A DNA stretch of 64,000 nt from Molanna angustata (lineage: Eukaryota > Arthropoda > Insecta > Trichoptera > Molannidae), in contig OY754978.1 of NCBI GenBank assembly GCA_963576475.1, positions 13,619,718 through 13,683,717 of the forward strand, in the 5' to 3' direction. Position 1 is the stretch's first letter. Each line of letters starts with the position of its first letter. The position numbers were made by a program, and so were the translations under genes. The notes beneath the pieces were generated by a model that did no database searches, was not told the origin of the DNA, and saw only the letters and a list, made by a program, of their open reading frames with translations. Of this stretch, positions 56,406 to 64,000 are shown piece after piece.

Positions 56406-57774
56406 AATATTACTAACGATTTGCACACTTGATGAAAATACATATGTAAAAATGAATGGGATGTAGGATGTGACGATGTAACCTGCACTAGAATCTTTTC
56501 AATACTTTTGTTTAATCAAATTTAAACCATTTATATCATCCTAATTTGAATAATTTTCACACCTAATATTTAAAGAATGGGGGTTGTGGCCATTACTGAA
56601 CTCTTCACAACGTTTATATTCAAATTAAAAACTATTTACCATAGTTTAAGTCTTCTTCTTCTTCGTTAATGTAGACTTTTGTGTCAATTTTAAGTCTATT
56701 AGTCTAATTGTGCAAAAATATAATGCACCAATACTAGATCTTTTCAGTACCTACGTTTGTTTAATCAAATTTTAACCACATTCCAACATCCAAAATTACT
56801 AAATTTTCAATAGGTACATATAACAATTTGTTTTCGATGATAATATTTAAAAATGGGGGTTGTGGCCAAACCAATCTCTTTACAACGTTGATAAACAGTC
56901 ATATTTAAAACCATTACGCATAGTCCATGCGTGCAGAAATTGTATATTATACTTCATTCACACTTTATAGCAATATATAAACAAGAATGGTTTGTGGCCA
57001 TCACTTGAACATTTTACAATGCTTAAACTCAATCAAATTTCAAACCACTTTTCATAGTCTGATATTGCAAAATAATTGGGTGACAATATTATAAAAACGA
57101 TTGCTTTTTCTTTCGCAATTTTACATTCTTGGCCAACGGCGGGACATAAAAGCTAGTTTTAAATATAAAAGACCTTATTTATTGTACATTATTTTTTGCT
57201 TATGTATATATATATTTCATTTTTGCAATATCTAATAAAAATAATAAAATTTCATGCTTGATGAGGGAATTGAAACGATGTTGGTCATCTACTACTATCT
57301 TATATCAAAATAAATAAAAAAGGAGTGGGTTGTGGCCAACAATAAACTCCTCACGAACAAGTCACTGCACAAAGTATTCAAATTTTGTATGGAAATTATT
57401 CAGCATTGAATTGAGTTTGTTAAATTATTTTTTGATTTGAATATTTTATTATGAAAACTATAACTTTTCAATGTCATTTTATGAAAGTGATGTGCTTTTT
57501 TAGTAATTTGAAAATAAAAAATATCGAGTTTTTTTTAGTTTGGGGTCACTTTGAAATATTTGACAGTTAAAAAAATTAAGACGAACTATTCAGATGTCCT
57601 TCAAAATTTACTGGGTTCTACAAATTTACAAAATTTGAAAATATTAGAGTGAGTACTTTAGTCTTTAATCGATAAAATAGAATTGACACGCTGCACATAG
57701 CACACAACACATAGTACTCACCATACACACACAGATACATTGTGATGAAACTTTCAGAATACAATCTCAGCACG
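56406..57774. repeat. diverged repeats sharing GGTTGTGGCCA; no gene
   Basis: The phrase G(G/A)TTGTGGCCA recurs at about 56582, 56859, 56992 and 57328. It is each time followed by 'ctc(t/c)tcac(a/g)a' and, at three of them, by 'aaacca..t..catagt'. These look like an old, irregular tandem array of ~130-280-bp units. 57180-57250 and 57420-57640 are unassigned A+T-rich DNA. Confidence 0.55.
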
Positions 57775-58060
57775 ATCATCATCATCATCATTGGCGCTAC
57801 AGCCCACTGTGAGCCTTGGCCTCCTCCAGAATTTTTCGCCATTTAGACCGGTCCATCGTCTGCATTCTCCAGTTTGTCACGCCAATCCTCTTTAGATCCT
57901 CCTGAATGCCGTCCATCCACCGCAGCTTGGGTCTCCCCACACCACGTCTCTCCTCCGGTCGTGTGTCGAGAATCTTCTTTGGGATTCGGCCTTCCTCCAT
58001 TCGCTGAACGTGCCCTAACCATTGAAGCCGATGTATTTTAATATATTTTACTATGTTAGG
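57775..58060 (-). pseudogene. LINE RT C-terminal tail
   Basis: 67 minus-strand codons: MEEGRIPKKILDTRPEERRG, VGRPKLRWMDGIQEDLKRIG, VTNWRMQTMDRSKWRKILEE and AKAHSGL. GRPKLRW.D...EDL..LGV.NW......R..WR...EEAKAH.GL is a highly recurrent insect LINE ending. Upstream (58000-58060) continues WLGHVQR-type wording from 'ggttagggcacgttcagcg'. The copy ends in (ATG)n (57775-57792). Confidence 0.85.
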
Positions 58061-58229
58061 ATCGCTGTAAAGGTTCTCCAGCTCATGATTGTACCTTATA
58101 ATCCATATTCCAATCTCAGCACGATACTAGTTGATAATCTTCAATATTTTTTTTTTTTATTAAAAGGGTACATCGACAGACATCCAGCTTACAATTTTCA
58201 TGATAAGAAGATAATATTGGTTATTATTA

Positions 58230-58800
58230 TTAGTGCTTAGACCAGTAATGTCCGACCCAAGCATCTCAAAGGAAGCCAAAATTGCAATACACAATGCAAT
58301 TGTGGTGTCTACTTTGACGTATGCAAGTGAAACATGGACCTGGCAAAGAACACATGAAAGTAGAATAAATGCTGTGGAAATGAGATCACTAAGAAGAGTA
58401 TGTAATAGAACGATATATGATAGAATAAAAAATGAGGACATAAGGAGAGAATGCAAGTTAAAGAAGGATATTATATGTAAAATGAAAGTGAATGCTTTAA
58501 GGTGGTTTGGACATATAGAAAGAATGAACGATGAACGACTGACCAAAAAAATATACATGGGTGCAAGAGATGGAGTGAATAGCAGAGGTCGCCCCAGAAA
58601 GGGATGGCATGACCATGTGAATGATATTTTGAAAGAAGGAAACATAAAAAGTTTGAACAATCGACGAGCATGTATGTGACGATGCATGGATGTAAAGGAA
58701 GCCAGAAATGTGTGCAAAAATAGAGAAGTATGGCGCTCGGTTCTCTCTGCTTACCCCGTAAGGGACATGGCGTGATGGTATGTATGTATGTATGTATTAG
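58230..58800 (+). pseudogene. RTE-like LINE, 3' fragment
   Basis: The plus strand reads LRPVMSDPSISKEAKIAIHN, AIVVSTLTYASETWTWQRTH, ESRINAVEMRSLRRVCNRTI, LRWFGHIERMNDERLTKKIY and RGRPRKGWHDHVNDILKEGN. A TGA at 58678-58680 follows, then RCMDVKEARNVCKNREVWRS and VLSAYPVRDMA. The 3' end GGGACATGGCGTGATGG with a (TATG)n tail (58775-58797) is as at 55900-55934. It is 5'-truncated to the last ~190 codons. Confidence 0.9.
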
Positions 58801-59744
58801 TGCTGGACGTCCAATTATGGATGCACACAAAATTACATGAGCGCTTATTCAATCACACAAGTATGAGTTACATAAATTAGATAAAATTCTGTTACAAAAC
58901 TTAAGTAAAAAAAGAAGAAGGAAAAATATTTACATAATTTATGAAATTTAAGAAAAGAGAAAAATAAGTTATAGAAGTTACACAAGTTACATAAGTAGAA
59001 GTAAAAATTTAAGAAAAGAGAAAAATAAGTTATAGAAGTTACACAAGTTACATACATAAGTAGAAAATATCTTTAAACATTGCGAATTCATAACTCTTGT
59101 TTTGTATATGTCTTATATTACTTTTGGGGATTTTACATATAATATTACGTTAACGTAAATGTAAATAATACGTTTATTATTATTTTATTATCAAAATACA
59201 ATCGAATATTGCGTTTTTCATATATTTTTCAATATTTTTATTTAATTCCAGGAACAGACAGTCATATACAGCTTGTGGGAGTAAAAAAAAACAATATATG
59301 TATACAAAACCAGTTAAGTTCCCTAATGCTTTTATACAATCAAAATAAAAATAATGGCTAGATAATGTGAGTGATCTTTACAATACAAAATATACAGTAT
59401 AAACGACAAAAAAAAATACTTATTCATAACCTATTACAAACCTCTATAGAACAGGAAGGGAGAGGAAATAGAGGGATAGGAATAACCTCGAAGATTTTCA
59501 ATTTCGCCCCAATATTGTCATATCTTTATATTTCCTGAAATAAGACAAGTATTGTGCTACTGTTTGAATGTGCATGAAATCGTTCAAAATCATGAAATTT
59601 CGTAACCATGAGCGACCATGGAAAAATTAAATTATTATTATAACAAACAAAGTTTGTTTCATAAAAAAAGGTTTAATATAGTTAATTTCGTTTTTTGTAT
59701 TAATATTATTTCATTAATATTCTTAAAAATAAACAGCTCTCTTT
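58801..59744. repeat. 60-bp tandem duplication (58951-59068) in gene-free DNA
   Basis: AAGAAAAGAGAAAAATAAGT followed by TATAGAAGTTACACAAGTTA is repeated at exactly 60-bp offset (58951 and 59011). The rest, to 59744, is A+T-rich with no gene. 59245-59530 has a LINE-3'-UTR-like look ('ggaacagacagtcatataca', 'gggagaggaaatagaggga'), unproven. Confidence 0.6.
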
Positions 59745-60110
59745 ATTTATTAACAGATTTTTAATTATCTCAATAGAGACGAAGTTGGAATATTTTACTG
59801 TAGGAGAACCGGGAAATCAAGGCACCTACAGGGCTTACGACCTGTCATAGGCTGGTTTACGTGATCACTTTATCAATTCAATTTAATTGATAGGGATCTC
59901 ATTAAAAAGGCATAATTGGTGAACGTTGCGCAAGCGCATATAAAGTGATCACGTAAACCAGCCGATGACAGGTCGTAAGACCTGTAGGTGCCTTGATTTC
60001 CCGGTTTTCCTACAGTAAAATATTCCAACTTCGTCTCTATTGAGATAATTGAAAAGCTGTTAAAAAATATCCTTGACTCCCGAGAGGGAAAAAAATCCAA
60101 TGTTTGAGCA
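59745..60110. repeat. family E palindrome, shortened copy
   Basis: The left arm (AACAGATTTTTAATTATCTC ... GTTTACGTGATCACTTTATC) and the right arm (AAAGTGATCACGTAAACCAG ... GATAATTGAAAAGCTGTTAA) mirror each other. The centre is ATTCAATTTAATTGAT near 59883. The inner ~45 bp of the left arm (the GCGCTTGCGCAACG segment) is deleted, so the arms are unequal. The GACTCCCGAGAGGGAAAAAA tail follows. Confidence 0.85.
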
Positions 60111-60709
60111 TATGTAATAATAAAAATATTCGACCTCTCTTTATCCTATTCGATTCATCTCTGTTATAACATCAATGACAGTGTATTGAAATAGTGAACA
60201 TTATTTTTCTGAATAAATATACATTATGAAAAGTCTAGATAGAAAATAAAAAGTAAGTATCTATTAGTTATGTCAAATAAATATACCTACAACATTTTAG
60301 AATGAAGTGAAAATGTAGTTTTTCTTTTCAAAAGGACGAAATAAAGAGAAAACACGTACCATAGTTTGAAATTTAATTATTAAAATTTCTTTACTTTTTA
60401 AAGAAACATATAAAACACACAGAATACCATTTCGTTTTTTGGCTGTTTTTTTATAATCTTAAATAAACCTCTTTTTACTTCTTGGAAATATATGTACTTA
60501 TTTTTCTTCTTTTTCAATTTTTCCTTTTCAACCTTTAAAAAACCGGCACCAGCAACATTCTTATCGTTTTTTTATCTCCACTATGAGATGTACAGTAATT
60601 GTTATTCAGAAAAGCTATTATTTACATAATATGTTGAAATATATTTTTTACATTAAAATACTTTTCAAGTAACATGTACATTATCGGCCTTAGTTATTAT
60701 TATTATTTT
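60111..60709. other. no recognisable feature
   Basis: A+T-rich spacer. Confidence 0.35.
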
Positions 60710-61210
60710 TAGTTAGGAGTGGGGCCTACGCCCCCGCATTGCGACCATATTTGATCTATTGTGCACCTTCCTTTAGGGCTATCTTTTCAATAACATTTCG
60801 GTTTCTTGGATAAAGTCCCATATTTTGCGAATTGAGATACCTCCCATGTCCTTGTGTCTGAGTATAAAGGCTTCCAGGTGTCTGTGTGTGGATACCATTA
60901 AGGCTGGACACTCACAGTTCACACGTGAGGCTATTTCTTCCTCTTGTTGACACCTTCTACAGTTTGGTTCATCAGCCATCCCAATTATGTAATGGTGTCT
61001 TTTCAGTGGCTAGTGAATAGACCAGTAATTGCTTTTAATTGTTCTCTGCTAATATTTAGCAGCTTTCTTGTCCTTTTTTAGAGGACCCTTCGATGAATTC
61101 TTTTGCCTGTCGTTGTCAACTGTTATCCAGTCTATAATCGATCTTTTAATCTTGGTTGCAGACATACCAATTGCAGGTTCAGGTCCTATGAAAGGTTGCC
61201 CTGATCCCTT
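60710..61210 (-). pseudogene. LINE RNase H-type C-terminal relic
   Basis: The minus strand, with frame breaks, reads MSATKIKRSIIDWITVDNDR from about 61168, then LKRHHYIIGMADEPNCRRCQ, QEEEIASRVNCECPALMVST and RHLEAFILRHKDMGGISIRK, ending LLKR. The LKRHHYIIG..D.P.CRRC..EEE...H..CECPAL pattern is the ending of RNase H-bearing insect LINEs such as the Jockey/LOA group. A TAA stop and indels lie upstream. Inactive. Confidence 0.78.
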
Positions 61211-61520
61211 TTAGGCTAGTTTATCTGCTCTCTATACTATATGTATTTTACTGTGTTTCCCTATGCGGGATGAGCTCCGGAGACCGGGTTTACCCCCGGT
61301 CGAGGGTCTCGTACAGCGGTGGGCCTAATCAGGCCTGGAGGGATGCTGTGGCGGAGTGTTCGATGACTCGTTGACGTTTCGTGCCGTCCCTTCTCCCTTC
61401 GTGGAGGTGTCTGATCAAGTTCCCCCATCTGGGTGGGTCCTCCTTCGTCGCGTCGAGGTTAGCTATCGGCTCTTTTGGAATGTCGGGGCGCCTCTGTCCT
61501 GGCCCCTTCACCTTTAAATG
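61211..61520 (-). pseudogene. G+C-rich repeat fragment, probable LINE part
   Basis: Richer in G and C than its surroundings. A 60-codon minus frame reads MKGPGQRRPDIPKEPIANLD, ATKEDPPRWGNLIRHLHEGR and RQRVIEHSATASLQA. The PKEPIA..DAT.EDPPRW.NL wording is unfamiliar as a domain, but its position next to the LINE relic suggests a neighbouring element piece. The plus strand holds ACCGGGTTTACCCCCGGTCG, a small hairpin. Confidence 0.35.
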
Positions 61521-62439
61521 AAATATTCATGCTTTTCGGATTTCCTAGATTTGTATAATGATGTTTGAACACCGCATGTAACTTAGTTCCATAATGCTTG
61601 AATCTACGTATATTTGTTCACTTACTTAAATAAATTAAAAAAATGCACTATTTAATATAATATAAAGATGTAATAAACAAAAGTATTTAAACGAGAATGT
61701 TTCATAAATTGTTAATTATTAAACTAATATCATGTAATTTTAGAGAATCATAAATTATAATAAAATTCTATTCCAGTTCTCCCAAAGGTTTTGAGATTTT
61801 CTAGTGTTAATTTGAATATAATTAATCGATATAATTTCTCGAATTATTATGAAAAATAAATAAATAAGGCAAGATTTTTTACTCAAAAAATAATCAGTGT
61901 AGAAAAATATATATTTTTTACTGTCTGTAATAGCTATTGTGGTCGACTCTCCTCGTCCATATGCTTTATACACTTCGGTTTTGAGTATCGCTTTCATGCA
62001 AGCCGTTTCAATATAGGATCTTGGAGCATTTGTTTATCCAGGTGTCCTCTGGACGGTGAACGAGGAAGATTAAGATCTATTGCCTTATTTACATGATCAT
62101 TCCATCTCAGCTGACGCTCTATATTTTAAATCGGTTTGTATGTACTTACGTATATCATATTGCTATGAAAAGTCTATTTTTTTTCATATTTAAATGTCAA
62201 ATTGTCAAAAATAAATAAAATATTAAAAATTCATAGGTATTACAAAAAAAAAATCCTCATAACCTAGATTGTTGCCGACCGCCGCGCGCCGCATAGAGGT
62301 AGATTTGGTAAGTCGTATGTATTCTGCGCGAGAGTACTAGGTTCGATTCGAGCAGAGAAGTTATTTATTTCTCACGCAATGTTTGCTTCTCTGGGATAGA
62401 AACACTTGTTAGTTGGGGAAAAAATCTTCTATTTCTCCT
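61521..62439. other. no recognisable feature
   Basis: A+T-rich. 62270-62300 has GCCGACCGCCGCGCGCCGCA, a short G+C-rich patch of unknown meaning. Confidence 0.35.
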
Positions 62440-62705
62440 TATTCTCAGCCATCTCTCCACTGCTGGAGTTAGGCCTCCTTCTTCAGCTTTTTCCTACCTT
62501 CTCTATCCAGGTGTACGGCAACATTTTTTACGCAACTGTAACTTTATCGTCAACCCATATTTTTCGGAGTCAAACTTCTCCTCTTTTCCCGTCCAAAGGT
62601 CACCATTTTAGAATTCGTGGTGTCCATCTGTCATCTTCCTGTCTTGTCACGTGACCTGCCCGCTGCCATTTGAGACAGGCAATATTGAAGAAATTGCAAA
62701 ATGGC
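62440..62705 (-). pseudogene. LINE RT tail relic
   Basis: The minus strand reads IACLKWQRAGHVTRQEDDRW, TPRILKW and, after a stop, PLDGKRG, then broken codons toward 'AEEGGLTPAVERWLR' at about 62450. LKW.WAGHV.R..D.RW...LEW.P. is the usual tail motif of this LINE type. Decayed. Confidence 0.7.
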
Positions 62706-62754
62706 AACATATAATACACGGCAAAATAATAAAGGAATTGTTTTATTAAGGAAT

Positions 62755-62840
62755 TGTTTTATTTATTGTTAAGTATTTTTCCACACATATTCGAAAATAA
62801 TGACAGAACGTTTTCGATTATCAAGGTCTAAGTTCTAAGG
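62755..62840. mobile_element. PLE terminal-repeat scrap
   Basis: TTTATTGTTAAGTATTTTTC, CACACATATTCGAAAATAAT, GACAGAACGTTTTCGATTAT and CAAGGTCTAAG resemble, at reduced identity, the third-family terminal repeat at 40301-40376 (TTTTTCCACAATATT ... GACCGAACGTTTTCGCC ... CAAGG). Confidence 0.4.
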
Positions 62841-62889
62841 TTTGTTTTATTTATTTATTTTTTAAACTTTAATGATAGGTAATAGTATA

Positions 62890-63549
62890 GAAAAAGGAAA
62901 ATAATGACAAACTTAGACACAAGCAATTATTGCCTTCCAGTGGAAGAGGTTGATCACTATATATACCTTGGACATAAGATGACCCTAGGCAGAGACAATC
63001 AAACCATAGAAATTGAGAGAAGAATAAGTCTCGCATGGGCGGCCTTTGGGAAACTCGATAACACCTTTCGTAGCCCCATACCAAATTCTCTGAAGGCATT
63101 GAGCAGTGCATTCTGCCAATATTCACTTATGGCATGGAAACAACCACTTTAACCAAATTGTCTGCCAACAAGCTGCGTATAGCACAAAGGAAGATGGAAA
63201 GAATAATGTTGGCAATAAAACTAGAAGACAGGAAGAGGAATGACTGGATACGCAGTCAGACCAAACTGTCCGATGTGGTTGAGAGAATAGCCATGCAGAA
63301 GTGGAGATGGGCAGGACACCTATCAAGAATGACCGATAATAGATGGACTAAAAGACTGGTGGAGTGGAAACCGAGAGGCGACAAGAGACCACAAGGGTGA
63401 CCACCTAACAGATGGATGGACGACATAAAAAGATTTGTTGGACCACAGTAGATGGGAGTCGCACAGGAACGGGAGGAGTGGAGAAGGAGAGGGGAGGCCT
63501 ATGTCCTGCAGTGGGCAAACACAGGCTGACGATGATGATGATGATGATG
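62890..63549 (+). pseudogene. LINE 'H' 3' fragment, uninterrupted copy
   Basis: Plus strand: [60 protein letters not shown]. After a frameshift at about 63120 come [60 protein letters not shown] and GDKRPQG, then a stop, PPNRWMDDIKRF and WANTG. It ends in (GATGAT)n at 63528-63551. It shows the intact HYIYLG junction that is expanded by (TA)n in the copy at 33318-33559. Confidence 0.9.
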
Positions 63550-63743
63550 ATGAATAATATACGTAGGTATAATAGATAATAGATATTTAGAGCAATGAAG
63601 GTGATATAGAAGTATGTACCTTTATATTTATTGCTACTCTTCTATCATGAATAATATACGTAGGTATAATAGATAATAGATATTTAGAGCAATGAAGGTG
63701 ATATAGAAGTATGTACCTTTATATTTATTGCTACTCTTCTATA
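63550..63743 (+). repeat. 97-bp tandem duplication
   Basis: ATGAATAATATACGTAGGTA ... TTGCTACTCTTCTAT(C/A) occurs twice in a row, at 63550 and 63647, nearly identical. It directly follows the LINE's GAT tail. Confidence 0.92.
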
Positions 63744-63953
63744 ATGCGCGCACCCACACTAATTCACTCTTTTTACTGTCTTATTTTGATATTAGGTATA
63801 GTACGTAAGAGGTTCATGTTATATTTTTATTTTTCTTTATTTACTTTTAATAACTGTATGCATGTACTGTATGCTTTCCTTTGTAAAATAAAAATAAAAT
63901 CAAATAAAATATGGTCTCATAAGCGCAGTGGACGAAGCGGACACAGCAGATCA
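63744..63953. other. spacer
   Basis: A+T-rich, no motif. Confidence 0.35.
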
Positions 63954-64000
63954 GGGGGACAAATCTGGTCCAACCAGCGAAAACAAAACCCTCACGATTA
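63954..64000. mobile_element. start of family P palindromic element, cut by window end
   Basis: AGGGGGACAAATCTGGTCCA, ACCAGCGAAAACAAAACCCT and CACGATTA match the left arm of the palindrome at 9921-10104. The element continues beyond the window. Confidence 0.7.

Overview
The window looks like arthropod nuclear DNA, most likely from a moth or butterfly. This is inferred from the A+T-rich composition, the many TAGGTACCTAC-type runs (e.g. around 52010-52030), the tRNA-derived SINEs and the kinds of LINE and Penelope-like elements. I found no convincing host protein-coding gene, no rRNA gene, no functional tRNA gene and no CRISPR array. Nearly everything recognisable is mobile-element DNA, much of it nested or rearranged.

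Layout. 0-11.5 kb: LINE 3' fragments, two tRNA-derived SINE families, palindromic MITE-like elements (5552-6063, 9921-10102) and the first copy of a ~1.05 kb dispersed repeat ('family G') that carries a CA-rich microsatellite and a fossil LINE tail. 11.7-14.7 kb: a young Penelope-like element (PLE) in head-to-head configuration, with arms 11740-13152 and 13285-14697, a 13-bp target duplication, a ~37-bp tail, and a hammerhead-ribozyme motif in each terminal repeat. 15-28 kb: SINEs and decayed C-terminal LINE fragments, mostly on the minus strand. 28.4-34.7 kb: a minus-strand LINE broken open by four long (TA)n arrays, a second, nearly intact PLE (29291-32110, one in-frame stop), a palindrome of that PLE's terminal repeats, and an exact 190-bp duplication of LINE sequence.

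34.7-43 kb: SINE, LINE relics, a 1.66-kb candidate DNA transposon (39518-41175) rich in TGACG/CGTCA motifs with nested PLE ends, and more family G. 44-46.6 kb: a 5'-truncated Jockey/CR1-group LINE with an intact reverse transcriptase (minus strand). 47-52 kb: a LINE tail, a SINE, a THAP-like mini-ORF (49279-49419), a MITE with ATA target duplications (50208-50793) and a duplicated ~200-bp promoter-like module. 52-58 kb: short minisatellites invaded by an RTE-like LINE with an endonuclease remnant and a full reverse transcriptase (53165-55935). 58-64 kb: more LINE tails, a palindromic MITE, a tandem duplication and the start of another palindromic element cut by the window end.

The most notable content is the pair of PLE loci: predicted hammerhead ribozymes with a self-complementary stem III in one, and repeated junctions between PLE ends and (TA)n arrays in the other. 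All calls come from reading the sequence by eye; no database search was run, and boundaries given to the base come only from visible repeat alignments.
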